Part shown: piece by piece, positions 23,441 to 31,900 of the stretch | Layout of the letters: every line of letters begins with the position of its first letter | How positions within the stretch are numbered: the first letter of the stretch is position 1 | Source of the DNA: Planctomycetota bacterium | GTDB taxonomy: Bacteria > Planctomycetota > PUPC01 > DSUN01 | DNA: 43,326 bases | Direction: 5' to 3' | NCBI GenBank assembly: GCA_016872875.1 | Contig: VGYW01000009.1 | Coordinates: 1-43,326, forward strand | The notes under the pieces: model-generated | Database searches by the model: none | Seen by the model: only the letters and a program-made list of their open reading frames with translations | What the model was told of the DNA's origin: nothing | Made by a program: the position numbers and the translations under genes

Positions 23441-24442
23441 CTACTTCGGCACGCTGAGCGCCGGGCTGTCGCACGGGGCGTCCCAGAGGCGCAGGAGCTC
23501 GTCGTCCATGCGGGCGATGACCATCTGGAAGCCGCCCATTTCCTGGACGGTGAGGAACTCGCCGACGGCGGCGCGGGCGAGCTCGATGCCCTTGTCCTTC
23601 AGGATTTCCTTGCAGCGGCGAAGGACGATGTAGAGCTCCATGAGGGTGGTGGAGCCTGTGCCGTTGAGCATGAGGAGGACCTTTTCGCCGGGCTGAATCT
23701 TGCGGTCGGCGAGGAGCATGGGCAACATGATATCGGCGGTCTCGTCGGCGCTCTTGAGCTTCATGGCCCCGCCGCCGGCCTCGCCGTGCTGGCCCATGCC
23801 CACGTTCATCTCGTCGTCGGGCATCGAGAAGATGGGCTGGCCGGTGGAGGGGTGCGTGGCGGCGGACACGGCGACGGCGAGGGTGGCCATGTTGTCCTGG
23901 ACGCGCTGGGCGATGGCGAGGCAGTCGTCGAGCGAGCGTCCCTCCTCGGCGGCGGCGCCGGCGCACTTGACGACGATGAGCGCGCCGGACAGGCCGCGAC
24001 GCTCGGCGGGGTCGGAGGCCGAGATGTCCTCGTGGGTGAGCACTTGCTTGACGTTGAGGCCCTTCTGGGCGACCATCTGGCTGACGATGTTGGCGGTCAT
24101 GACGTCGCCGGCGTGGTTGAGGACGACGAAGAGGACGCCGGGCTTTCGGCGTTTGGCGGCGAGGCGGAGGGCTTCCATGACGCGTGGCGGGCCGGGTGCG
24201 GCGAAGATTTCGCCGGGCACGGAGATGTCGAGCATGCCCTTGCCGACCCAGCCGCTGAGGGCCGGCTCGTGGCCGCTGCCGCCGAGGGTGACGAGGGCGA
24301 CCTTGCCGCCGGGCTTGGGCTTGGCACGGACCACCAGGTTATTGCCCGCCAGCTTGAGCTGCCTGGCGTGGGCGAGCGCCATGCCCTCGAGGAGCTCGCT
24401 CACCAGGTTCTCGGGCTTGTTGATGAACTTCTTCATTGGCAC
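23441..24442 (-). CDS. dhaK: Dihydroxyacetone kinase family, DhaK (substrate-binding) subunit
   Basis: Substrate subunit that binds a short ketose covalently, 333 residues. The catalytic residues match E. coli DhaK: His219 in GQHGEAGGG forms the hemiaminal, His58 lies in GGSGHEP and Asp113 in LNHAGD. The C-terminal LWDAP...PAL is also typical. The GTG start at 24442 has AAGGAG six bases upstream; ATG 24436 is an alternative. DhaK homologues also act on erythruloses and other C4 keto-sugars, so the substrate is uncertain. It heads the kinase-aldolase-cupin gene series. Confidence 0.9.
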   Translation of the reverse strand: MPMKKFINKPENLVSELLEGMALAHARQLKLAGNNLVVRAKPKPGGKVALVTLGGSGHEPALSGWVGKGMLDISVPGEIFAAPGPPRVMEALRLAAKRRKPGVLFVVLNHAGDVMTANIVSQMVAQKGLNVKQVLTHEDISASDPAERRGLSGALIVVKCAGAAAEEGRSLDDCLAIAQRVQDNMATLAVAVSAATHPSTGQPIFSMPDDEMNVGMGQHGEAGGGAMKLKSADETADIMLPMLLADRKIQPGEKVLLMLNGTGSTTLMELYIVLRRCKEILKDKGIELARAAVGEFLTVQEMGGFQMVIARMDDELLRLWDAPCDSPALSVPK

Positions 24443-24470
24443 GGGTGTCTCCTTTCAGTTGGGTGTCTGA

Positions 24471-24551
24471 ATCGTCGTCGTTGTCGTCGTCGTCCTCGTG
24501 CTCGAACACTCCTGGTTCGACGACGACGACGAGGACGACGACGAGGACGAG
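24471..24551. repeat. Mirror tandem-repeat cassette, GACGAC/GAGGAC family
   Basis: Left arm TCGTCGTCGTTGTCGTCG and more (24471-24505), a spacer of about ten bases, right arm of GACGACGACGACGAGG-type units (24518-24551). It lies between the VOC gene and dhaK, ending at the VOC stop codon. A near copy lies at 32856-32952. Confidence 0.9.
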
Positions 24552-24866
24552 CTACTTCATCTGCATGAGCTCGATGAGCGCATCGCCATCTCTGATGAAG
24601 GCGATGGACATGTCCTCGCCCATCTTGGTGGGCGGGAGGATGATCTCGCAGCCTTTCACAGCCGCCTGGATGTCGTCCACGATGAAGGCCGCGTGGGGGG
24701 TGGTCTGGATGGGCTCGGGCAAGGGGCAGCCCTCCTCGCAACGCACGAACTCGACCTTGAACGGGTGCTTCTCGGGGTCCGTGATGTAGACCTTTGCGCC
24801 TTCAAGGTAGTTTTCGCCGGGCTGCTGTTTCTTCGTTGGCACGCCGAAGTGGGCGAATGTGGCCAA
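24552..24866 (-). CDS. VOC (glyoxalase/bleomycin-resistance fold) family protein
   Basis: Small single-domain protein of 104 residues with the beta-alpha-beta-beta-beta pattern of the VOC superfamily: FAHFGVPTKK at the start, then PFKVEFVRCEEG, PHAAFIVDDIQAAVKG and SIAFIRDGDALIELMQMK. Members are often metal-dependent lyases, isomerases or dioxygenases, or binding proteins. His5 and the glutamate in ALIELMQ sit where metal ligands are often found. The start is TTG at 24866 with AGGAG eight bases upstream. The longer frame to 25049 is translated cassette sequence. Its place just before dhaK suggests it handles an intermediate of the same pathway (inference). Confidence 0.72.
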   Translation of the reverse strand: MATFAHFGVPTKKQQPGENYLEGAKVYITDPEKHPFKVEFVRCEEGCPLPEPIQTTPHAAFIVDDIQAAVKGCEIILPPTKMGEDMSIAFIRDGDALIELMQMK

Positions 24867-24880
24867 GTCGGGCTCTCCTA

Positions 24881-24978
24881 GATGGCTGGATTGGATGAAT
24901 GGATGGGTGGATGGGTGGATGAATGTCAGAGTACGGCAGCCCTCTTGCACCCATCCAATCATCCAATCGTCCATTCCT
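24881..24978. repeat. Mirror tandem-repeat cassette, GGATGAAT family
   Basis: Left arm of GGATGAATGGATGGGTGG-type units (24881-24925), a spacer of about 20 bases, right arm of CATCCAATCATCC-type units (24946-24978). It lies between the EamA transporter and the VOC gene. Confidence 0.88.
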
Positions 24979-25026
24979 CCTCTGCTTTGTTTCGCCTGCC
25001 GCTTCCATGCGAGGGCCATTATTCTG

Positions 25027-25884
25027 TCAATTCGGGCTGCGGCTGTCAACCGCGGATCGCGCTGTGGGCCGCAGCTCGGTTGCGAACATGGCGCCGACCA
25101 TCAGGAGCGCGCCGAGCGCCTGGACGGGGGTGAGCCTGTCGCCCGCGAGGACGTGGCCGAAGAAGGCGGCGAAGAGCGGCTCCATGAGCAGGATCATCGC
25201 CACCTGGATGGCCGGGAGGCGTTGCTGGACGTAGGTCTGGACGTAGAAGGCCACCGCCGTAGCCGGGATGCTGGTGATGAGGATGGCGGGCCAGGCTGCC
25301 CGCGGGGGCCAGGGCAGCGGCTTGGAGATGACCCACGCCGCCAGGAACACCAGGGTGGCCGCTGCCAGTTGCCCGAGGGCTAGCACGCCCGTATGGTGGC
25401 CCCGCCCATAGCGGCCCAGCAGGACCACGTGGAGGCCGAAGCAGGCGGCACAGCCGACCGTGAGCGCATCGCCGAGCGAGACCGCCGAGGACAAGAGGGC
25501 CAGCCCCACCGTGCCCACGCCAACAGCCGCCCACACCACAGGCTCTGTCCGCACGCGGAACAGGAGCAGATTGGCGATGGGCACAAAGACCACGGTGAGC
25601 CCGGTGATGATGCCGGAGTTGGTGGGCGTGGTGTCACAGAGGCCAAAGGTCTGGAACAGGTAACCGGCGGCGAGTACGAGGCCGATCCCCGCGCCAACCG
25701 CGAGGGAGCGGCGGCTCATCCGCCGGACGGCGAAGGGCGCGATGGCCGCGGTGGCAATAACGTAGCGGACCGCCAGGAAGGGCGCGACGCCGCACAGCGC
25801 CGCCGCGTCCTTAACCACCACGAAGGTCCAACCCCAGACGGCGACGACCGACAGGAGGAGCAGGGACAGGGCGAGGCGCTTCAC
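25027..25884 (-). CDS. EamA/DMT-family transporter
   Basis: Inner-membrane permease of 285 residues with about ten transmembrane helices in two EamA halves. The first half has the typical VVAVWGWTFVVVKDA and the repeat end includes TPTNSGIITGL. The second half has ILLMEPLFAAFFGHVLAGDRLTPVQ, the classic EamA C-terminal motif. Substrates of the family include metabolites, sugars and amino acids. The GTG at 25884 begins the first helix directly; the upstream codons to 25965 are cassette sequence. It is the first co-directional gene before the VOC-DhaK-DhaL set and may be its importer or an exporter (inference). Confidence 0.85.
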   Translation of the reverse strand: MKRLALSLLLLSVVAVWGWTFVVVKDAAALCGVAPFLAVRYVIATAAIAPFAVRRMSRRSLAVGAGIGLVLAAGYLFQTFGLCDTTPTNSGIITGLTVVFVPIANLLLFRVRTEPVVWAAVGVGTVGLALLSSAVSLGDALTVGCAACFGLHVVLLGRYGRGHHTGVLALGQLAAATLVFLAAWVISKPLPWPPRAAWPAILITSIPATAVAFYVQTYVQQRLPAIQVAMILLMEPLFAAFFGHVLAGDRLTPVQALGALLMVGAMFATELRPTARSAVDSRSPN

Positions 25885-25921
25885 TGGGATGGTCCGCCGT
25901 GGGCTGTGGGTGTTTGGCGTG

Positions 25922-25997
25922 CGAGGATGAATGGATGAATGGATGGGTGGATGAGTGTCAGACAATCATGCATTCATCCAACCATCCATTCATCCCC
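25922..25997. repeat. Mirror tandem-repeat cassette, GGATGAAT family
   Basis: Left arm GAGGATGAATGGATGAATGG and more (25922-25957), a spacer of about 15 bases (TCAGACAATCATG), right arm CATTCATCCAACCATCC and more (25971-25997). It lies between the HExxH protein gene and the transporter gene. Confidence 0.88.
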
Positions 25998-26030
25998 GTC
26001 GGTTCGGCGCGCGAGCGCCGTGCAGGAAAT

Positions 26031-26870
26031 TCACTCGGCCGGCAGGGAGACCCCCAGTTGCGCGGCAATCTCGGTGACGAAGGCGCGGTGCTTCTCGGGG
26101 CAGTTGGCCCGCCAGAGGCGCAGGTGCGCCTCGAGGGTGCGCGGCTCGCGGCTCGGCTTGGCGTTCAGCCAGGCCACGGCCTCCCAGTGCTCGGGCTGCT
26201 GCTCGAAGAGGGGCAGGAGCGCGGCGGCGACGACGTTGTTCTTGTCGCGCAGGCACGGCTCCTTGCGCATGGCCGGCTCGTTCTCCTTGAGCCAGGCGGC
26301 GAGGGTGGTGCCGGGCGGGAGCTGGGACTTCTTGATGCGGTCCTCCGCGTAGGTGCGGTGGTTGGGGGCGAAGCTCCGCCAGTTGGGGTAGGGCGGCGTC
26401 TTCGCCCAGGTCTCCGCCATCCGCCGCAGGGCGAAGAGCGATGCGAGCTCGCACAGCGACTCCTCGAGCCACTTGTTCGCCTTCTCGTCGTCGGTATAGC
26501 CGCACAGGATGTGGCAGAACTCGTGGGCGAACTGGTAGGCGTACTGCGACCAGAAGGTGTGGCCGGTGTCGAGCTGGACGTAGAACTCGCCGTTGAGTCC
26601 GCGGCGGTGCCAGGTGATGGGTCCCCCCTGCGGCGCGACGATGACGGGCGGGAGGGTGCGGCCGGGGAAGAAGCGCCAGAGCTCGGCCGCGGCCGAGGTC
26701 AGGACATGTTGGACGTCGTGGATGTCGGCCCGCCAGTCCCCCACCGGTGCAGGGCAGATGAGGAGGGGCGGGCGCTTGGCCTGAGCCGCCTCGCCTGCCC
26801 AAGCCACACAGCCTATCAACGCCGCGGTCGCCAGGAACGCGCGCCGCGTCGAGCCAGCCTTCCCTCGCAT
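26031..26870 (-). CDS. Secreted HExxH metallopeptidase-like protein
   Basis: Predicted exported zinc-peptidase-like protein, 279 residues. The N-terminus has a twin arginine and hydrophobic stretch (STRRAFLATAALIGCVAWAG) ending near AQA. HEFCH at 116-120 is an HExxH zinc site. Glu136 or Glu137 in NKWLEESLCELASLF fits the third ligand of gluzincins. I do not recognise a closer family. The ATG at 26870 has GGAAGG seven bases upstream. The longer frame to 27413 overlaps the SGNH gene in another frame and was rejected. It follows the SGNH gene by 20 bp and is probably co-transcribed with it. Confidence 0.75.
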   Translation of the reverse strand: MRGKAGSTRRAFLATAALIGCVAWAGEAAQAKRPPLLICPAPVGDWRADIHDVQHVLTSAAAELWRFFPGRTLPPVIVAPQGGPITWHRRGLNGEFYVQLDTGHTFWSQYAYQFAHEFCHILCGYTDDEKANKWLEESLCELASLFALRRMAETWAKTPPYPNWRSFAPNHRTYAEDRIKKSQLPPGTTLAAWLKENEPAMRKEPCLRDKNNVVAAALLPLFEQQPEHWEAVAWLNAKPSREPRTLEAHLRLWRANCPEKHRAFVTEIAAQLGVSLPAE

Positions 26871-26890
26871 GCAGCTTCCTTCCAGAGGTC

Positions 26891-27820
26891 TCAGGGCTTC
26901 AGGAGCCAGGGGCGGGCCACGGGGTCGGACTTCAGGAAGTCCCAGTACTTGCGGACGAAGATATCGCGGGCCTTGGGGGCGGGGTGGACGCCGTCGGTGA
27001 AGTAGCTCTTGTCCCACGTGTTGTCCCAGATGTAAGGCCCCCACTGGAGCCAGGGGAGGCGGCGTGGCCTGTCGGGCTTGTCCTCGTAGGCCACCTCCTG
27101 GTCGCCCTTGAGCTGGCTCTCGATGAGCCACTTGAAGGCGAATGCCTCGCGCCAGACGTGCGGCTCGAAGTTCGTGAAGTGGCGGAAGCCGTCGCACGTC
27201 AGGTAGGCCAGCCAGAGGTTGGGATAGGTCTTGAGGCAGTGCTCTATGACCACGGCCATGTCGCGCTGCATTTGCTGCATCGTTTCGGGGAAGGGGCCTG
27301 GCGGGTTGCCCGGGCGGTTGCCCGCCCCGTGCCAGGTGGTGTGAAGGAAGAGCACCTGCACCTGCTTGGGCGAGTAGCCTGGGCGTTCGAGCAGTTTCGC
27401 CGCGCGGTCCCACACGGGGCCTTTGAGCTGGCGGAGCTGCGGCAGTTGCTGGCCGCCGACCGCCGCGTTGAGGAGCTCGAAGCGGGGATGGAGCTCCGCC
27501 GCGTGCTCGCGCAGCGCCGCCTGAAGGGCCGAGAAGTACATGCTACAGTTCGAGTGCCCAAAGACCACCGCGAGGATTCGCCCCTCCTTCTCATCGGCCT
27601 CGCCTGCCGCGTTGAGCGGCTTGATCCGCCCCGCCACTCGCACCCCCGCCTTCTGATGGGCCTCTGGAATCTCATTCTTCCCGCCTGGGTAGAGCCCCAT
27701 CTCGAACTTGTCGAGGTACATCCCCCCCGCCGTGAACGGCTTGAGGGTGGCGGGGTCGAAAGGTTCGGCGGCGCCCGCAGCGCCGGCCGCGCCGAGCAGC
27801 AACGAGAGCAGGGACACCAT
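26891..27820 (-). CDS. Secreted SGNH/GDSL-like hydrolase
   Basis: Exported protein of 309 residues with a signal peptide (VSLLSLLLGAAGAAGAAEP). The SGNH blocks seem present in altered form: VVFGHSNCSM with Ser90 as likely nucleophile (GHSN in place of GDS), AAVGGQQLPQL as block II, LHTTWHGAGN, and DGVHP with Asp276 and His279 as block V. The family includes carbohydrate esterases and lipases, which fits the surrounding carbohydrate genes. The ATG at 27820 has AAGGAGG five bases upstream. The reading frame is open further upstream through the HEPN gene with no stop between them, so a fusion product is also possible. Confidence 0.78.
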   Translation of the reverse strand: MVSLLSLLLGAAGAAGAAEPFDPATLKPFTAGGMYLDKFEMGLYPGGKNEIPEAHQKAGVRVAGRIKPLNAAGEADEKEGRILAVVFGHSNCSMYFSALQAALREHAAELHPRFELLNAAVGGQQLPQLRQLKGPVWDRAAKLLERPGYSPKQVQVLFLHTTWHGAGNRPGNPPGPFPETMQQMQRDMAVVIEHCLKTYPNLWLAYLTCDGFRHFTNFEPHVWREAFAFKWLIESQLKGDQEVAYEDKPDRPRRLPWLQWGPYIWDNTWDKSYFTDGVHPAPKARDIFVRKYWDFLKSDPVARPWLLKP

Positions 27821-28258
27821 GGTTGCCTCCTTCCTCGCGCAGAGGTTGTCCAGCACATCTCGCGGGACAGCTTCAGCCGCCCCCACTAGCTGGTTCACAT
27901 GCTCGACGACCCTCCCCACGCTGTCGAGGGTCCCTTGCCGATCAAGCAGCTCATCGTCATACACACTATACCGGAACCCAACTGCGAAGTCGGAGAGATG
28001 GACCAACGAGCGGAAGGGCGCAATGTCCCTCTCGCCAGCGTCTTCGAGGGCCTGGTACAGAAGTCGGAGGTCATGTTCGTAGGGGTACACGATCCCCCAG
28101 AGGGAGATCCAGGATTTGAGGGCCTTCTCCACGACCTGCTGGGCGTGGAACCCGAAGATCTCCTCGGCGAAGGCATCGGGGTTCAACATATTGCTGAGCG
28201 CGCGGTAATCGCGCCGCGCGAGGTCCAGCATGAAGCGGGCGTGCTCAATGTCTGGCAT
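27821..28258 (-). CDS. HEPN domain protein without its own stop codon
   Basis: HEPN protein (PF05168 type) of about 146 residues up to the SGNH start. It begins MPDIEHARFMLDLARRDYRAL, followed by the family core FGFHAQQVVEKALKSW, YPYEHDLRLLYQALEDAG and DFAVGFRY. HEPN proteins pair with MNT nucleotidyltransferases in toxin-antitoxin systems. The MNT gene lies directly upstream, overlapping by 14 bp. The domain looks complete near VVEHVNQLVGA, but the frame then continues through a linker into the SGNH protein, so the true end may be 26891. Loss of the HEPN stop, or a real HEPN-SGNH fusion, are the alternatives. Confidence 0.75.
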
Positions 28259-28580
28259 AGAGCACCTTGCCCTCGCGCGACGCTCGGCCAATGACGTGGT
28301 TCAAGGAGTTGCGCCAGCGCTCCACCTCATCCCGGCTGAACACAAGAATGTCAAGGGGCACACGGAACTCCCACAGGGCCTCCCGAATCCGGCTCGTCAC
28401 GCGCCGGCGGCTGCGCCCCGGGCCAAACGCCTCACGCTCCACCACCATCAGGTCCACGTCCGATGCAACCGTGTCGTCTCCTCTGGCCAGCGACCCGAAG
28501 AGAATAATCTCCTCCGGCCCGATCTCGCGCACTATCGCGTTCACCAACCCCTCAAGTGAGCCCCTGCTGACCCTCTGCAT
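28245..28580 (-). CDS. MNT-type nucleotidyltransferase (HEPN partner)
   Basis: Minimal nucleotidyltransferase, 111 residues, the usual antitoxin partner of HEPN ribonucleases; such enzymes can AMPylate the HEPN toxin. The pol-beta motif is intact: ILFGSLARGD (GSxxRGD) and then SDVDLMVV with both catalytic aspartates, plus LDILVFS for the third. The ATG at 28580 has GGAGATGG upstream. The stop overlaps the HEPN start by 14 bp in the classic MNT-HEPN arrangement. Confidence 0.88.
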   Translation of the reverse strand: MQRVSRGSLEGLVNAIVREIGPEEIILFGSLARGDDTVASDVDLMVVEREAFGPGRSRRRVTSRIREALWEFRVPLDILVFSRDEVERWRNSLNHVIGRASREGKVLYARH

Positions 28581-28732
28581 GCCACCATCTCCTCGGTCAG
28601 GCGTTTCCCCAGTCCGTCTCGTACTTCATGGCTGGCTGAGCCATGGTCAGTCTCCCTGCGTCTTTGCGTCGCCTCTCATTCTACTCCCCCTGCCACCATT
28701 CCGCAAGCGACGCCCGCCTCTGCCAGTTGGGG

Positions 28733-31471
28733 TCAATGGGCCTTGCGGGCTTCGCGGGCGGAGCGGAAGCGGTCGAGCTGGTCGCGGTGGTACTTGTCCT
28801 TGCCGAGGTCGAGTGCGCGCTGGCCGGCCTCGACCGCCTTGTCGAGCTCGCCCCGCTGAAAGTGGGTCTCGGCCAGGGTGTCCACGAACGCGGCGGAGTT
28901 GGGCTCGAGCTCGACGGCCCGGCGGGCGTGCTCCAGGGCGGCGTCCAGCCGCCGGCGGCAGCGCGCCGCCAGCCAGGCGAGCGAGTTGTGCGTCGCCGCC
29001 GAGTGGGGGCAGAACTGGCACGCCTTGTCGAGGGCGTCGTAGACTCGGCCGAAGAGCTCGTCGGCCTCCTTCACGCGGCCGGCCTTCTCGAGCTCGGGGA
29101 CGAGGGCGAGCGCCAGGTCCCAGCAGGCGGGGAGCACGTCCAGGCAGAGGCGCGCCTCCTCCATCGCTTGCTCGACCTTCCCCTCGGCCAGGCGTGCGTG
29201 GGCGCGGCGCAACTGCGCCCTGGCCGGGATGCCCAGGTACTGGTCGTCCTCGAGGAAGTACCAGTTCAGCTCGTAGACGGCGAAGATTTCGCGCTCGATG
29301 AGGAGCGCGGCGCGGGCGTAGTCCTTCTGGCCGTAGGCGTGCTCGTCCATCAGTGTGTAGGTGTCGCCGGGCATCTGCATGGTGGAGGGTGCGGTGATGA
29401 GGATGAGCGCGTGCTCCGCGATGCTCTCCTCCTTCAGGCCGTGGGCGGCGAGGGCGTGGGCGAGGTCGCGCCGCACCTTGTCGCGGCCCAGGGGGAGCAG
29501 GCGTGCGAGGTCGCGCTTTGCGCGGCCGGCCGCGTCGTGCCCGGCCTTGCCGAGTGCCCAGCCCTGGAGGTAGAGGGGCGCGGGATTGTCGCGGGCGGCC
29601 TCCCAGGCCCGTCCGAAGGCGGCCGCGGCCTCGGCCCACTTTGCCTGCCCCACCCGCAGCTCCGCGATCCGCATCAGTGGGGCGGGGGCGGCCGCCACTT
29701 TGCACCGCCTCTCGAACCACTCGATGGCCTGCTCTGTCCTGCCGAGACGGGCGCAGGCCTCGGCCACCGCATCGAGGAACTCGGCCCGCGGCTCGGGCTC
29801 GAGCGTGGCCGCGAAGCCCTCAGCCTTGGCCGCGAGCGCGTCGAGGAGCGGGGCGGCCGGCCTGTCCGCGAGCAGCCCGTCGAGCCGCTCCAACGCCTCC
29901 CGCTCGCCCTCTCCTGGGCGCTCTGGGCGAATGGAAGGCCACAGGGCGACTGCCTCCTTGCCGCGAGCGCCGAAGAGCGCGTTGAGGAAGACATCCGCGT
30001 CAGGCTGATTGCGTCCCCTGTCGTCGTCCTTCTTCTCCGCGGCGGCGGCGATGGCTGCGGCGGTGTGCTCGATGGCCTCCTTGGTGAAGCCGAGCTTCCG
30101 CTCCTGCTCCACCACGTTGCGCACCTGGTTCCAGTCGGCGCGCTCGGCGGCCCGGCGGCCGACGTCCGCGAGTGCGGCGCGGCCCTTGTCGGGTCCGTCG
30201 CGCCTGGCGGCGAAGGCGGCGAGCCAGACCTCCGCCCAGGGCGCGAGCTCGCCGCCGGCCGCCTTCGCCTTCTCCACCGCCTCGAATGCCCTGGCGAACT
30301 CCTGGCGCTGTTCGAGGAACCCCACGGCCCGCTGGTAGCACCAGACCTGGCTCTGGTCAAGGAGGATACTGATGGCATCTTCCGCGCGCCGATTGAGCAC
30401 CAGGACCTTGGCCGCGGGCCAGGCGTTCTCCCTCGGCCTCGGCCTGCGCAGGGGCGCCTTGGCCCGGGGCCACACGATCTCCACCCTTTTCTCCACGCAG
30501 GCGCGAATGCGTGCAGCCAGGGACTCGAAGAGCTTGCGGCCGCCCAGGACGCGATGGTATGCGGCCACGCGGCCGAGCGCCCCGAGGTCGTCTCCCAGTT
30601 CCGTGAGGTCGCGGCGGAACTCCCGCAGGTCCTGCCAGCGGCCAAGCTCGGCGGCCAGGCCATCCGCCAGCTCGTCGAGGCCCCAGCGCACCGCGGCCTC
30701 TCTCGCCTTCTCAATCTGGCCTTTCGCCCGATAGAGATAGGCGACGAAGGACGCCGCCTTCTTCGCCAGTGGCGAGCCCTTCTGCCCTGCGTGGGCGGCG
30801 AGGGCCTCCTCGGCACGCGCAAGCTCAGCGTCCAGCGTCCCGCGCAGCAGGTGGAATGTCACGAGGTCGCACACTGGCTCGTCGCCGCCGCGTGCCGCCG
30901 CGATGCGGAGGAGCCACTCGAGCTCGCCGAAGCTCCCGGCCCTCGCCACGTCGGGCACGCGCTGATAGACCCGCTCCCCGAACTCCACCTGCGGCCTGTC
31001 GTCGTCATCATCTCGCCGGGGCTTCTGTTGTGGTTCCGGGGCGGGGATGGTCGTGGCGGCGATTGCGCGGAGGACGCGCAGGCCGTCCTCGCGCTCGCCC
31101 GCGAGCTTCGCCACGGCCTCCGCCGCGGCCTCGCCGTCCCCGTAGCGGTACTGGTTGACCAGCTCGGCGATGACCCGGGGCGCATCGTCGTCCAGCCCGA
31201 AGCGGATGGCCACGACGATGCGCGCGATGCGGTTCACCACATCGGCGTCGCAGCTCTCGGCGGCCTGGAGAGCCGGCAGCGCCGCCGCCCCGGCCCGCAC
31301 GAGGAGCTCCTGCGCCTTGCGCCGGGCGGCTGCATCGGGGCTGGCGAGGCCCCGGACGGCCTCAGCGATGGCCTCGGCCGATGGCCGGGCCGCCCCGGCC
31401 CACGGGACGCCCGGCAGCAGCGCGATGCCAACCCCCAACGACCACAGGTGTGCTCTGATGGAGCCTCTCAT
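28733..31471 (-). CDS. Secreted TPR-repeat protein
   Basis: Large exported protein of 912 residues with a signal peptide (RAHLWSLGVGIALLPGVPWAGA). The N-terminal 150 residues are helical and HEAT-like (ASPDAAARRKAQELLVRAGAA). A Gln/Asp-rich linker (PEPQQKPRRDDDDD) comes near 155. The rest is alpha-helical with TPR units, clearest near the C-terminus (SAATHNSLAWLAARCRRRL and PNSAAFVDTLAETHFQRG). This suggests protein binding at the envelope; no enzymatic motif is seen. The ATG at 31471 is preferred; a TTG at 31483 would add four residues. Genes of this type are frequent in Planctomycetota (general knowledge). Confidence 0.78.
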   Translation of the reverse strand: MRGSIRAHLWSLGVGIALLPGVPWAGAARPSAEAIAEAVRGLASPDAAARRKAQELLVRAGAAALPALQAAESCDADVVNRIARIVVAIRFGLDDDAPRVIAELVNQYRYGDGEAAAEAVAKLAGEREDGLRVLRAIAATTIPAPEPQQKPRRDDDDDRPQVEFGERVYQRVPDVARAGSFGELEWLLRIAAARGGDEPVCDLVTFHLLRGTLDAELARAEEALAAHAGQKGSPLAKKAASFVAYLYRAKGQIEKAREAAVRWGLDELADGLAAELGRWQDLREFRRDLTELGDDLGALGRVAAYHRVLGGRKLFESLAARIRACVEKRVEIVWPRAKAPLRRPRPRENAWPAAKVLVLNRRAEDAISILLDQSQVWCYQRAVGFLEQRQEFARAFEAVEKAKAAGGELAPWAEVWLAAFAARRDGPDKGRAALADVGRRAAERADWNQVRNVVEQERKLGFTKEAIEHTAAAIAAAAEKKDDDRGRNQPDADVFLNALFGARGKEAVALWPSIRPERPGEGEREALERLDGLLADRPAAPLLDALAAKAEGFAATLEPEPRAEFLDAVAEACARLGRTEQAIEWFERRCKVAAAPAPLMRIAELRVGQAKWAEAAAAFGRAWEAARDNPAPLYLQGWALGKAGHDAAGRAKRDLARLLPLGRDKVRRDLAHALAAHGLKEESIAEHALILITAPSTMQMPGDTYTLMDEHAYGQKDYARAALLIEREIFAVYELNWYFLEDDQYLGIPARAQLRRAHARLAEGKVEQAMEEARLCLDVLPACWDLALALVPELEKAGRVKEADELFGRVYDALDKACQFCPHSAATHNSLAWLAARCRRRLDAALEHARRAVELEPNSAAFVDTLAETHFQRGELDKAVEAGQRALDLGKDKYHRDQLDRFRSAREARKAH

Positions 31472-31529
31472 CTCACGCCCCAAGCTTCCGTCGCCTACTA
31501 CCTGGCCCCAGCAGGTGAGGGGACAGAAC

Positions 31530-31741
31530 CGCAGTCCCGAAGGGACAGCAGTGGGTAGCCGGCGGCTTCAGCCGCCGGATCGGGGCACAGGCGCAGCACA
31601 GTCCCGAAGGGACGGCAGACGCCCGCGGGAAGACGGCCCGACGCATGTTTCTGCCGTCCCTTCGGGACTTCCCTACTTCTGGCGCACGAGTCCGGCGGCT
31701 GAAGCCGCCGGCTACCCACTGTGCTCCCTTCGGGAGCAAGA
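31530..31741. repeat. REP-like element, family A, complete two-armed copy
   Basis: Outer arms carry GTGGGTAGCCGGCGGCTTCAG (left, about 31550-31579) and its mirror (31691-31724). The inner pair is 31600-31619 with 31650-31669 (20 bp, perfect; GTCCCGAAGGGACGGCAG type). It accounts for most of the 31472-31900 gap between the divergent TPR and DUF6807 genes. I see nothing else there except a short, A+T-richer stretch at 31790-31890 that could hold a promoter. Confidence 0.9.
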
Positions 31742-31900
31742 CCCCGAAGCGCCCGCGATCTTTCCCCCTATCGGTGGCGCGACGCACCTACAAGGTTGAT
31801 ACTACTCCTTGCTGCGCGGCATGTCAATCCGCTTGCATTCGGCAGGGCAGGAGCATAGAGTATTGGCGCGCGGCGGAGGCATCAGAAGAAAGGGATGCTG

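Noticed and set aside
24867..25049. N-terminal extension of the VOC gene with HPSTHPFIQSS
   Set aside because: The residues are the translated GGATGAAT cassette. A TTG with a good ribosome-binding site starts the real domain. The same reasoning removed extensions of the transporter (to 25965), the glycoside hydrolase (to 20782) and the GT4 (from 11995).
28643..31558. 971-codon plus-strand frame opposite the TPR gene
   Set aside because: Antisense shadow; composition follows the complement of the TPR gene, with no domains.
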